A stretch of DNA of 64,000 nucleotides from Balneolaceae bacterium (GTDB lineage Bacteria; Bacteroidota; Rhodothermia; Balneolales; Balneolaceae), in assembly GCA_034521445.1 (NCBI GenBank), contig JAXHMM010000006.1, forward strand, positions 372,001 to 436,000, given 5' to 3'. The stretch's first letter is position 1. Every line of letters begins with the position of its first letter. The notes beneath the pieces are model-generated. The model was not told the DNA's origin. It made no database searches and saw only the letters and a list, made by a program, of their open reading frames with translations. This document shows positions 8,785-17,231 of this stretch, piece by piece. A program made the position numbers and the translations under genes.

Positions 8785-8829
8785 CGCTGCTATAGACGCC
8801 GCAGGCCGTTGAGGAGATGGCGAAACGCG

Positions 8830-9549
8830 TTAGGACTTCCCGTAGACCGGCACCACCGCTCCGCGCGTCACCCGGTTATTCGGGGAGGCCAGCCAGAGGA
8901 TCTGCCTCGCAATCTCGCGGGGCTTGGGCCAGGTCTCGTAGTCGGCCTCCGGCATGTCAGTGCGGTTCTGCGGGGTGTCGATGACCGAGGGGGCCACGGC
9001 GTTGACCAGGATGCCGTCGCCGGCCAGTTCGGCTCCCAATGCCTGCGTGAGGGCAGCCACGGCGGCCTTGGCGGCCGTGTAGGCCGGCATGCCCTTGCCC
9101 TGACGTGGTTCCAGGGCGGGGCGGGAGGCCACATTTACGATGCGCCCTCCCTCGCCCGTCTGCCGCATGTGGCGCACCGCCGCGCGGCAGCTGTTGTAGC
9201 AGGTGAGGGTGTTGAGGGACCACTGCCCGCGGAACGCTTCCGCTCCGGTGTTTTCGATGTTGCCCATGCCGAATCCGCCGGCCAGGTGCACCGAGGCCCA
9301 GAGGGGACCCAGGCGGTCCACCGCCTCGGCGTAAAAGTGTCCGGCCTGCTTTTCGTCGGCCAGGTCCACCCCGGCCTCCATAAAGACGTGCTCGCCCCGG
9401 TCGAAGGGGGCCTCGTCCATCTCCTTCTTGCTGTAGCAGGGTACGCTGCAGCTGGCGCCCACCTGGAGCAGCAGGCCCGTGACGGCCTGTCCCAGGGCGC
9501 CGGCCCCTCCCGTTACGACGACGTGTCGGTCCTTGAGTTCAACGCTCAT
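8830..9549 (-). CDS. SDR-family NAD(P)-dependent oxidoreductase
   Basis: This classical short-chain dehydrogenase/reductase of 239 residues has the cofactor motif TGGAGALG (residues 13-20), the LAGG segment (89-92), and a full catalytic tetrad Asn113, Ser142, Tyr157 and Lys161 (YTAAK). The C-terminal substrate loop contains NAVAPSVIDTP. Substrate specificity cannot be assigned. It is convergent with the small antitoxin-like gene and divergent from the Ste24-like protease gene. The 165-base gap upstream (9550-9714) contains the promoters of both and shows no other feature I can support. Confidence 0.85.
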   Translation of the reverse strand: MSVELKDRHVVVTGGAGALGQAVTGLLLQVGASCSVPCYSKKEMDEAPFDRGEHVFMEAGVDLADEKQAGHFYAEAVDRLGPLWASVHLAGGFGMGNIENTGAEAFRGQWSLNTLTCYNSCRAAVRHMRQTGEGGRIVNVASRPALEPRQGKGMPAYTAAKAAVAALTQALGAELAGDGILVNAVAPSVIDTPQNRTDMPEADYETWPKPREIARQILWLASPNNRVTRGAVVPVYGKS

Positions 9550-9714
9550 GGCAGTGGCATCTTAGGTTGCAGTTGCGGTTTCCCGGCCCGTACCTGCTAC
9601 AAGGGCTATTCCCCGCATCGCGTTCCGCGCGCCCGGTCATTGCTTTTTTAGTCCTGCCCAGGGAGTGTTACTTTTCAAGCGGAACAGAAACTTTAACGGA
9701 CAGCTGCGCGCACC

Positions 9715-10962
9715 ATGAATCTCTTTTCGGCCATCATTCTGGCGGCACTCGCCGTCGACTTCCTGCTCAACCTGGCGGCGGACCTGGCCAACCTGCGCGC
9801 CCTCCGCGGGGAGCTGCCCGAGGAGTTCGAGGAGGTCTACGACCGGGAGACCTACGCCCGCTCGCAGGTCTACACCCGGGAGCGGACGCGCTTCGGGATT
9901 CTGGTTTCGGTCTTCAACCTGGGACTTCTTCTCTTCTTCTGGTTCCTGGGGGGCTTCAACGGCCTCGACCAGCTGGTGCAAAGCTGGGGAATGGGCGTCA
10001 TCGGCACCGGACTGGCCTGGGTGGGCATCCTGGTGCTGCTCAAGGGTCTCTTTTCGCTGCCTTTCAGCCTCTACTCCACCTTCGTGATCGAGGAGGAGTT
10101 CGGTTTCAACAAGACCACGCTCAAGACCTATTTCATGGACCGGCTCAAGGGACTGGTCCTGGGGGCGGTGCTGGGGGGACCCCTGCTGGCGGGCGTGATC
10201 GCCTTTTTTGCCTATGGCGGATCCCTCGCCTGGCTCTACGCCTGGGGGGCCGTGAGCCTGTTTACCCTCTTCGTACAATTCATCGCACCGCGCTGGATCA
10301 TGCCCCTTTTCAACGACTTCGAGCCCCTGGAGGAGGGGGGGCTGCGCGACAAGATCCGCGCCTACGCCGACGAGGTGCGCTTTGCCCTGGAGGGAATTTA
10401 CGTAATGGACGGCTCCAAGCGCTCCAGCAAGTCCAACGCCTTCTTCACCGGTTTCGGCAAGAACAAGCGCATCGCCCTCTTCGATACCCTTGTTGAAAAC
10501 CATACGGAGGACGAGCTGGTGGCCGTGCTGGCCCATGAAGTCGGCCACTACAAAAAGAAGCACATCCTGCAGAACATCGCGGTGAGCGTGGCCCAGACCG
10601 GGGTGATGTTCTTCCTGCTCTCGGTCTTTCTCGATTCTTCCGGGCTATACGAGGCCTTCTACATGGAGCAGGCTTCGGTCTACGCCGGACTGCTTTTTTT
10701 CGGGTTGCTCTACGCGCCGCTGGACATGCTGCTTTCGCTGGTCATGCAGGCGGTCTCCCGGCGACATGAGTACCAGGCCGACGCCTTTGCGGCCCGCACC
10801 TGGCGCGCCGATCCCATGATCAGCGCCCTCAAAAAGCTCTCGAGGGACAATCTCTCCAACCTCACCCCGCACCCCTTTTACGTGTTTATCAACTACTCCC
10901 ACCCGCCGGTGCTGCAGCGCATCCGCGCGCTCCGGTCGGTGGCAGCCTCCCCCGCATCCTGA
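9715..10962 (+). CDS. M48-family zinc metalloprotease (Ste24/CAAX-protease type)
   Basis: This 415-residue integral membrane protease is of the Ste24/CAAX prenyl protease 1 type. It has several hydrophobic membrane spans (for example about residues 60-85, 95-125, 150-200), a zinc motif HEVGH at residues 274-278 and the third ligand in HEYQAD (Glu352). The N-terminal M48 propeptide-like region contains the family motifs YxRxQ-like YARSQ and FGFNKTT. In bacteria such proteins serve membrane-protein quality control, since prenylated substrates are absent. It starts at ATG 9715 and is followed 34 bases later by the trans-sulfuration gene, possibly in one transcript. Confidence 0.88.
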   Translation: MNLFSAIILAALAVDFLLNLAADLANLRALRGELPEEFEEVYDRETYARSQVYTRERTRFGILVSVFNLGLLLFFWFLGGFNGLDQLVQSWGMGVIGTGLAWVGILVLLKGLFSLPFSLYSTFVIEEEFGFNKTTLKTYFMDRLKGLVLGAVLGGPLLAGVIAFFAYGGSLAWLYAWGAVSLFTLFVQFIAPRWIMPLFNDFEPLEEGGLRDKIRAYADEVRFALEGIYVMDGSKRSSKSNAFFTGFGKNKRIALFDTLVENHTEDELVAVLAHEVGHYKKKHILQNIAVSVAQTGVMFFLLSVFLDSSGLYEAFYMEQASVYAGLLFFGLLYAPLDMLLSLVMQAVSRRHEYQADAFAARTWRADPMISALKKLSRDNLSNLTPHPFYVFINYSHPPVLQRIRALRSVAASPAS

Positions 10963-10996
10963 CGCCCTTGCACCCCAACCCTAATTCCCTGCCCTC

Positions 10997-12160
10997 ATGA
11001 GCCGATTCGAGACCCGCGCCATCCACGCCGGCAAGCCCCGCCCTTCCAAGGGTGAGGACCTGGTGCCCCCTATCCACCGAAGCACGGTCTACGCCCTCGA
11101 CAAGGAGGGCTACGAGGAGGGGGACCCCAACTATACGCGCTACGACAACCCCAACCGCCGCCAGCTCGAAGGGCTGCTGGCCGATTTGGAGGAGGGGACC
11201 GGCTGCGCCGCTTTCGCCTCGGGAGTGGCCGCCGCCACGGCGGTCTTCCAGGCCCTGGATCCCGGCGACCATGTGCTGATGCCCGACGACGTCTACGCCG
11301 GCAACCGCAAGCTGGTCAGGGAGCTCTTCGGGCGCTGGGGACTGCAGTACGATTTTGTGCCTATGAGCGGCACGGGACGCATCGAGGAGGCGCTGCGCGA
11401 CAATACCCGCCTGGTCTGGCTGGAGACCCCCTCCAACCCCATGCTGAACATCACCGACATTGCGGCGGTCTGCGAAATGGTCGACGGGAGCGGCGCGAAG
11501 GTGCTGGTCGACAATACCTTCCTGACCCCCTTCAACCAGCGGCCCCTCACCCTGGGCGCCGACCTGGTGCTGCACTCCACCACCAAGTTCCTCGGGGGAC
11601 ACAGCGATATTCAGGGCGGGGCGGTGATCGCCCGGGAGGAGGATTCCTTCATGGAGCTTATCCGAGATATACAGGTGACCGCCGGCGCGGTGCCCTCCCC
11701 GGAAGACTGCTGGCTGCTGGCCCGCAGCATACAGACCCTTTCGTACCGCATGCGCGCACACAACCAGAACGGCATGGAGCTGGCCCTCTTTCTGCAGAAC
11801 CACCCGGCCGTGGAGAAGGTATACTACCCCGGCCTGGCTACCCACGCGGGTTATGAGAACGCCCAAAAGCAGATGAGCGGCTTCGGGGGGATGATCTCCT
11901 TCCTGCTGAAGACCCGCGCGCAGGGTGGGGAGGCGGGTCTCGAGGCCGTCCGCGCAGTAGCCGGATCGCGCCTCATCCAGCGGGCCACCAGCCTGGGCGG
12001 GGTGGAGAGCACCTGGGAGCACCGCCGCAGCAGCGAGGGGGAGGACTCGGAGACCCCGCATAACCTGGTTCGCATCAGTGTAGGGCTGGAGCATGAGGAG
12101 GACCTTAAAGCGGACCTTGAGCGGGCGCTGGAAGGCCTGGAACGCCCTGCTGGAGACTGA
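10997..12160 (+). CDS. Cys/Met metabolism PLP enzyme (cystathionine gamma-lyase/gamma-synthase type)
   Basis: This 387-residue fold-type I PLP enzyme of the Cys/Met metabolism family has the N-terminal TRAIHAG, the YTRYDNPNRRQLE substrate and cofactor loop, the FASGVAAATAV segment, LVDNTF with the PLP-ring aspartate, and HSTTKFLGGHSD with the Schiff-base lysine at residue 197. It ends with a VRISVGLEHEEDL segment typical of the family. Members act as cystathionine gamma-synthase, gamma-lyase or beta-lyase; motifs visible by eye do not separate these, so the gene symbol is left blank. A strong rho-independent terminator follows at 12223-12245. Confidence 0.88.
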   Translation: MSRFETRAIHAGKPRPSKGEDLVPPIHRSTVYALDKEGYEEGDPNYTRYDNPNRRQLEGLLADLEEGTGCAAFASGVAAATAVFQALDPGDHVLMPDDVYAGNRKLVRELFGRWGLQYDFVPMSGTGRIEEALRDNTRLVWLETPSNPMLNITDIAAVCEMVDGSGAKVLVDNTFLTPFNQRPLTLGADLVLHSTTKFLGGHSDIQGGAVIAREEDSFMELIRDIQVTAGAVPSPEDCWLLARSIQTLSYRMRAHNQNGMELALFLQNHPAVEKVYYPGLATHAGYENAQKQMSGFGGMISFLLKTRAQGGEAGLEAVRAVAGSRLIQRATSLGGVESTWEHRRSSEGEDSETPHNLVRISVGLEHEEDLKADLERALEGLERPAGD

Positions 12161-12222
12161 GGGTTATTTTGATCTCATTCCATTTATTGTGATCTTTGAA
12201 GTCTGTTTTACGGCACGTGAGC

Positions 12223-12245
12223 GGGTGCCGCTGGCGCCCTTTTTT
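12223..12245 (+). terminator. Rho-independent terminator after the Cys/Met PLP-enzyme gene
   Basis: GGGTGCC-GCT-GGCGCCC forms a 7-bp stem with one G-T wobble and is followed directly by six T residues. It separates the PLP-enzyme gene from the E2 gene starting at 12276. Confidence 0.8.
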
Positions 12246-12275
12246 AACTTTCTAACGATCTAAGCGGACGTAGCG

Positions 12276-14135
12276 ATGGCCAGAGTTGAAGTGGAAATGC
12301 CCCAGATGGGCGAATCAGTAATGGAGGGCACCGTCATCGAGTGGACCAAAAAGGTCGGTGAGCAGGTGGAGGAAGACGAGACCCTTCTGGAAATTGCAAC
12401 CGACAAGGTAGACACCGAAGTGCCCTCGCCGCAGGCCGGCACCCTTGTAGAGATTCTGGCTGAGGAGGGCGACACCATCGAAGTGGGGCAGACAATCGCT
12501 GTTATAGAAACCGATGCTGATCAAGTCGACAAGTCGGAAAGTCCTGAAGTCGACAAGTCGGAAAGTCAGGAAGTCGAAAAGTCTGATAAGTCCGAAAGTC
12601 CGGAGTCCGAAGAGTCCGAAGTCGAGGAGTCCGAAGAGCCTGAACCCGAGCCTGCATCTGCTTCCGCATCCGCTTCCGGCGGCGAAGGGGAGCGCGTCGA
12701 GGTAAAAATGCCCAAGATGGGCGAGTCGGTGATGGAAGGCACCGTTATCGAGTGGACCAAGAAGGTGGGCGACGAGGTGGAGGAGGACGAAACTCTCCTG
12801 GAAATTTCCACCGACAAGGTGGACACCGAAGTACCCTCGCCGCAGGCCGGCACCCTCGTGGAGATCTTGGTGGAGGAGGGTGAGACCATCGAAGTGGGAC
12901 AGACCATCGCCGTGATCGCCACCGGCAAGGCCGCCGCATCCGGCGCCTCCGCCTCGGCAGCCTCCGGAGACGGCGCCTCCGGTGCAACGTCCGATACTAA
13001 ATCCGGTGCCGCCGAGAGCACCCCGGCACCGTCCGCACAGCCCTCCGCGGCTCCTGCCTCCGCTTCCGCCGGATCGCCGGCGGCCTCCGCCAACGGACAG
13101 CCTTCGGGAGGCGGCTCCGAGCCTCAGCGCATCGGCAGCGACGGGCGTTTCTACTCCCCGCTGGTGCGCAGCATCGCCCGCGAGGAGAACATCTCCCAGG
13201 AGGAGCTCGAGCGCATCGAAGGCTCGGGCAAGGGTGGACGCGTGGCCAAGCAGGACGTAATGCAGTACCTGGAAGACCGCAAGGCCGGCAAGGTGCAGCA
13301 GCCTGCCGCGCAGCAGGCGCCCGCCGAACAGCAGCAGCGCGCACGGCAGGCCGCCAAGAGCGGGGAGAGCGCCATTTCCGCGGGCGAGCTGAACGTGGAG
13401 CGCCCCTCCGGCAATACCGAGATTATCAAGATGGACCGCATGCGCAAGATGATTGCCGAGCATATGGTCCGCTCCAAGCAGATGGCCGCCCACGTCACCA
13501 CCTTTGCCGAGGTGGATGTTACCGAGCTGGTGCGCTGGCGGGAGGCCAACAAGAAGACCTTTGCCGAGCGCGCGGGCGTGAAACTGACCTACACGCCGCT
13601 TTTCATTGAGCAGATCATCCAGGCCATTCGCGAGTTCCCCCTCATCAACTCTTCGGTGGATATGGAGAAGGAGGAGATCATCCTCAAGCGCGACATCAAC
13701 TTCGGCCTGGCCGTGGCCCTGGGACAGGGCGGCGAGGGCGGGCTCATCGTGCCCGTCATCAAGAAGGCCCAGGAGAAGAACCTGGTGGGACTGGCCGAGG
13801 AGGTGGCCCAGCTGGCTGACAAGGCGCGCAACAAGAACCTGAGTCCGGACGACCTGGTGGGCGGCACCATTACCCTCACCAACTATGGAAGCGTGGGCAA
13901 CCTCATGGGCACGCCCATTATCAACCAGCCGCAGGTGGCCATCATGGGAACGGGCGTCATCGAGAAGCGTCCCGTGGTGATGGAAACCAACCATGGCGAC
14001 GTGATCGCCATCCGTCACATGATGTACCTCTCCATGAGCTACGACCACCGCATTATCGACGGCGCCCACGGAGGAGCCTTCCTCAACCGGGTGAAAGAGC
14101 TGCTGGAGAACTTCGACGCCGACCGGGCGGTCTGA
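12276..14135 (+). CDS. 2-oxoacid dehydrogenase E2 (dihydrolipoyllysine acyltransferase) with two lipoyl domains
   Basis: This 619-residue E2 core subunit transfers acyl groups from lipoyl arms to CoA. Two nearly identical lipoyl domains lie at about residues 1-78 and 140-218, with lipoylated lysines K44 and K181 in TDKVDTEVPSPQAG. They are joined by a Glu/Ser/Lys-rich linker (about 83-125). Ala/Pro/Ser-rich linkers follow, then a peripheral-subunit-binding domain (about 290-325, FYSPLVRSIAREENIS) and the catalytic domain with SYDHRIIDGAHGG near the C terminus. The pyruvate, oxoglutarate or branched-chain complex cannot be distinguished by motifs alone. No E1 or E3 gene is adjacent; panC follows after 5 bases. 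The first linker is encoded by an 8-nt-period repeat (see 12523-12631). Confidence 0.9.
   Translation: MARVEVEMPQMGESVMEGTVIEWTKKVGEQVEEDETLLEIATDKVDTEVPSPQAGTLVEILAEEGDTIEVGQTIAVIETDADQVDKSESPEVDKSESQEVEKSDKSESPESEESEVEESEEPEPEPASASASASGGEGERVEVKMPKMGESVMEGTVIEWTKKVGDEVEEDETLLEISTDKVDTEVPSPQAGTLVEILVEEGETIEVGQTIAVIATGKAAASGASASAASGDGASGATSDTKSGAAESTPAPSAQPSAAPASASAGSPAASANGQPSGGGSEPQRIGSDGRFYSPLVRSIAREENISQEELERIEGSGKGGRVAKQDVMQYLEDRKAGKVQQPAAQQAPAEQQQRARQAAKSGESAISAGELNVERPSGNTEIIKMDRMRKMIAEHMVRSKQMAAHVTTFAEVDVTELVRWREANKKTFAERAGVKLTYTPLFIEQIIQAIREFPLINSSVDMEKEEIILKRDINFGLAVALGQGGEGGLIVPVIKKAQEKNLVGLAEEVAQLADKARNKNLSPDDLVGGTITLTNYGSVGNLMGTPIINQPQVAIMGTGVIEKRPVVMETNHGDVIAIRHMMYLSMSYDHRIIDGAHGGAFLNRVKELLENFDADRAV
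12523..12631 (+). repeat. Octamer-period AAGTC repeat inside the E2 linker
   Basis: AAGTC recurs at 12523, 12531, 12539, 12547, 12555, 12563, 12571, 12579, 12588 and 12596, and degenerates (GAGTC or AAGTC) to 12631. The 8-nt period is out of phase with codons, so three units (24 nt) are read as one 8-residue protein repeat (VDKSESPE, VDKSESQE, VEKSDKSE). The same core and spacing recur in the intergenic palindrome at 31121-31218. Confidence 0.85.
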
Positions 14136-14140
14136 CCGCC

Positions 14141-14995
14141 ATGGACGTTGACCGCACCATCCCCGAAGTACGCGGAAGGGTGGCCCGCTGGCGCAAGGAG
14201 GGCCACCGGGTAGGCTTCGTACCCACCATGGGCGCCCTGCACGAGGGGCACCTGTCTCTCTTCCGCCTGGCTGCCGAAAGGTGCGACCGCGTGGTGGCCT
14301 CCGTCTACGTCAATCCCGAGCAGTTTGCCCCCGACGAGGACTTTGAATCGTACCCGCGCGACCTGGAGGGCGACCTGGCCAAGGCGGGCGAGAACGGCGT
14401 GGACGCCGTCTTCGCTCCTGATGACGAGGTGATGTACGGCGACCGAAAAAATCTGCGCATTGAGATCGATGAGCTCAACGAGCATATGGACGGCGGCTCG
14501 CGGCCCGGCTTTTTCGAGGGCATTCTGCTGGTGGTCAACAAGCTGTTTAATATCGTGCGGCCTGACCTGGCGGTTTTCGGGCAGAAGGACATCCAGCAGT
14601 TCCGCATCCTGCAGCGTATGGTGACCGAGTTTCACCACCCGGTGGAGCTGGTTATGGGACCCATCGTCCGGGCGAATGACGGGCTGGCTCTCAGCAGCCG
14701 TAACGCCTACCTGGACGACGGGCAGCGCGAAGTGGCTCCCTCCCTCTACCGGTCGCTCCGCTGGCTGAAGGGCCAGATCGAGGAGGGTGCCCGCAACCTG
14801 GAGCTTCTGATGGGTCACCAGAAGTCGGAACTGGAGGCAAAAGGCTTCGAAATTGATTATCTTAACCTGTTTGACTACGCGTCGATGCAGCCCGTTGACA
14901 CTCCGAAGAAGGGTGAGAAATACATACTGGCGGGTGCCGTTTATCTTGGGAAGACACGGCTGATTGACAATATGATTTTGGAACTCGATTCCTGA
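14141..14995 (+). CDS. panC: Pantoate--beta-alanine ligase (pantothenate synthetase)
   Basis: PanC condenses pantoate and beta-alanine with ATP to make pantothenate, the CoA precursor. The 284-residue protein carries PTMGALHEGHLSL (residues 28-40) with the HxGH nucleotidylation motif, the VNPEQFAPDEDFESYPR segment, VFGQKDIQQ, and the SSRNAYLD loop. It begins 5 bases after the E2 gene and ends 6 bases before panD, so the three genes form a tight run in which both dedicated beta-alanine/pantothenate steps are co-expressed with a CoA-using enzyme. Confidence 0.95.
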   Translation: MDVDRTIPEVRGRVARWRKEGHRVGFVPTMGALHEGHLSLFRLAAERCDRVVASVYVNPEQFAPDEDFESYPRDLEGDLAKAGENGVDAVFAPDDEVMYGDRKNLRIEIDELNEHMDGGSRPGFFEGILLVVNKLFNIVRPDLAVFGQKDIQQFRILQRMVTEFHHPVELVMGPIVRANDGLALSSRNAYLDDGQREVAPSLYRSLRWLKGQIEEGARNLELLMGHQKSELEAKGFEIDYLNLFDYASMQPVDTPKKGEKYILAGAVYLGKTRLIDNMILELDS

Positions 14996-15001
14996 CGCAC
15001 C

Positions 15002-15433
15002 ATGAAGCTGACCATGTTCAAATCGAAGCTGCACCAGATGAAGGTGACCGAAGCGAACCTTCACTACGAAGGCAGCATCACCATCGACCGCGAGCTGCTG
15101 GAGGAGGCCGGCATCCTCCCCTACGAGAAGGTGCAGGTGCTCAATATTACCAACGGCTCGCGCCTGGAGACCTATACCATTGCAGGCGAAGCCGGCTCAC
15201 GGGTCTGCTGCCTGAACGGGGCGGCCGCCCGCCTCACGCAGGTGGGCGACCGCATCATTGTCATCGCCTATGCGGAGATGACCCCCGAGGAGGCCGAGGG
15301 ACACAAACCCAGGGTGGTGGTGGTCGACGCGAACAACGAGCCGAAGAAGATTATCAGCGAGAGCGAGTATGCCACGGGCTACGACCTGGAGAGCGGGATG
15401 GTGGATAACACGCTCCAGAACGGCTCGGGCTAG
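15002..15433 (+). CDS. panD: Aspartate 1-decarboxylase
   Basis: PanD makes beta-alanine from aspartate for PanC. It is a pyruvoyl enzyme made as a proenzyme that cuts itself between Gly and Ser; the site is visible as YEGSITID at about residues 22-29. Further conserved parts are the [15 protein letters not shown] segment and the [19 protein letters not shown] core. The 143-residue length is slightly above the common 115-130 because of a C-terminal tail. It follows panC by 6 bases. Self-processing here would need PanM-independent cleavage, as in most non-enteric bacteria. Confidence 0.94.
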   Translation: MKLTMFKSKLHQMKVTEANLHYEGSITIDRELLEEAGILPYEKVQVLNITNGSRLETYTIAGEAGSRVCCLNGAAARLTQVGDRIIVIAYAEMTPEEAEGHKPRVVVVDANNEPKKIISESEYATGYDLESGMVDNTLQNGSG

Positions 15434-15563
15434 TTCCGGCAGCCGCCGGCATGTAATAGTTCTTGTCTCCTGCCGCGCGCCTCGCAAAAGGATATACCAG
15501 ATGTAAAACTTTATAAGAAGGCGTGTCGTCACGTAACAGGGACCCTTATTTTTCGTTTAGTCA

Positions 15564-15586
15564 TTCCCGCCGGCTTACGGCAGGAA
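15564..15586. other. Stem-loop in the leader of the efflux operon
   Basis: TTCCCGCCG-GCTTA-CGGCAGGAA forms a 9-bp stem with one wobble pair and a 5-base loop, about 60 bases upstream of the adaptor gene start at 15645. No T-run follows, so it is not a standard terminator. It may be a regulatory leader hairpin or a dispersed repeat. The rest of the 15434-15644 gap is AT-rich and promoter-like but has no other feature I can support. Confidence 0.45.
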
Positions 15587-15644
15587 CGGAGTTATTACAT
15601 ATATAGTTAATTAGGAGCACTCACGCTCAACACCACGTCGCCTT

Positions 15645-17165
15645 ATGTCGAAAAAATACATCATACCGGGAGCTCTCCTCGCACTTGTGCTGGTCGCATG
15701 GCTGGCTTTCGGTTCCGACTCTTCTGAAGATTCCATCATCTACGCCACCCCTGAGACCGGCTCCTTTGAGGTGACCATCACCACCACGGGGGAGCTCCGG
15801 GCACGCAACTCCACGAGCATCCGCGGACCGGAAGGGATGCGGGAGTTTCGCATCTTCAACGTGACCATTCAGGATATCATCCCTGAGGGCACCCTTGTGC
15901 AGAGAGGTGACTATGTGGCCACCCTGGACCAGTCGCAGGCCTTGACTACCCTGCAGGATGCTGAACTTTCGCTGGAAGAGGAGGAGGCCGCCCTTGAGAT
16001 CGCGCAGCTGGACAGCTCGCGAACCCTTTCGGATGCCCGGGACAATATCATCGATCTGGAATTTCAGTTGGAGGAAGCGCAGATCGCCTTGGAACAGTCG
16101 AAGTACGAATCCCCGGCCGTCCAGCGCGAGGCCAAGATTGCCCTTGACCGGGCCGAGCGCAACCTGGCCCAGGCCGAACGCAACTATGAGCTTACCAAAA
16201 AACAGGCCGAGGCCGAAATACGTGAAATCCTGGCTGACGTGCGTGAAGAGCGCAACGATGTGGAACAGATCAAGAAGATCATGGGTAACTTCACCATCTA
16301 TGCGCCCGAGAATGGCATGGTTATCTACAGGCGCAACCGTGACGGGAGCAAGGTGACCGAGGGGAGCGAGATCAACGGCTGGGACCCGGTCGTGGCCGAG
16401 CTGCCCGACTTCAGCCAGATGGAGTCGGTTACTTACGTGAACGAGGTGGACATCCAGAATGTGCGCGCCGGTCAGCAGGTGGACATCGGGCTGGATGCCA
16501 TGCCGGATAAAAAACTTTCCGGCGTGGTCAGCAGCGTGGCCAACATCGGCGAGCAGCGGCCCAACTCCAACTCCAAGGTGTTTCAGGTTATCATTGAGGT
16601 CAACCAGTCGGACTCCACGCTTCGTCCGGCCATGACCACCAGCAACCTCATCAACATCAGTTCGGTGGACAGCGCACTTTATGTGCCTCTGGAGACGGTG
16701 CACACGGAGGATACCCTGAACTTTGTCTACAAGCGTGACGGCGGCAGTATCGTACGCCAGCAGGTGATTATGGGACTCATGAACGAGAATAACGTAATCA
16801 TTCACGAAGGCGTGCAGCCCGACGATCAGCTTTTCCTTTCCTCGCCGGATGACACCACCGGCATCCGCAACGAGCGGCTGCCCGCCGAGGTTCTCGAGGA
16901 GTACCGCCAACAGCAGACGACCGAGCCCCAGCAGCAGCAGCGCCAGATAGGTGGAGGCCTGGAGGAGATGCTCAACCAGATGCCCGCCGCCATGCGAGAC
17001 CGCATGGAACAGATGCTTGAAAGTGGAGAGGCGGATACGGCCGAGCTGCTACAGAAAATGCGTCAAGGCATGCAGCAGATGCAACGGATGGGCGGCGGCC
17101 AGGGAGGACCTCCCACCGGCGGTGGCGGACCCCCGACAGGAGGTGACAACGACGACGGTTCCTGA
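15645..17165 (+). CDS. Periplasmic adaptor (HlyD/MacA-type membrane fusion protein)
   Basis: This 506-residue efflux adaptor has an N-terminal signal anchor (residues about 4-22, YIIPGALLALVLVAWLAFG), a split biotinyl-lipoyl-like domain around the hairpin, and a long coiled coil of about 100 residues (roughly 100-205, rich in Glu, Gln and Ala). Beta-barrel and membrane-proximal domains follow, then a Met/Gln/Gly-rich tail (about 420-506). It is first in an adaptor-permease-TolC operon and should bridge the inner-membrane permease to the outer-membrane channel. The Met-rich low-complexity tail is not a normal part of the family and might bind metal or be a flexible tether. Confidence 0.88.
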   Translation: MSKKYIIPGALLALVLVAWLAFGSDSSEDSIIYATPETGSFEVTITTTGELRARNSTSIRGPEGMREFRIFNVTIQDIIPEGTLVQRGDYVATLDQSQALTTLQDAELSLEEEEAALEIAQLDSSRTLSDARDNIIDLEFQLEEAQIALEQSKYESPAVQREAKIALDRAERNLAQAERNYELTKKQAEAEIREILADVREERNDVEQIKKIMGNFTIYAPENGMVIYRRNRDGSKVTEGSEINGWDPVVAELPDFSQMESVTYVNEVDIQNVRAGQQVDIGLDAMPDKKLSGVVSSVANIGEQRPNSNSKVFQVIIEVNQSDSTLRPAMTTSNLINISSVDSALYVPLETVHTEDTLNFVYKRDGGSIVRQQVIMGLMNENNVIIHEGVQPDDQLFLSSPDDTTGIRNERLPAEVLEEYRQQQTTEPQQQQRQIGGGLEEMLNQMPAAMRDRMEQMLESGEADTAELLQKMRQGMQQMQRMGGGQGGPPTGGGGPPTGGDNDDGS

Positions 17166-17231
17166 GAGGCGTTGCCTGCATCAGCTTATCAAACAGTCTT
17201 TTTTAGATTAGAATAGTACGGGGACCCCGCT

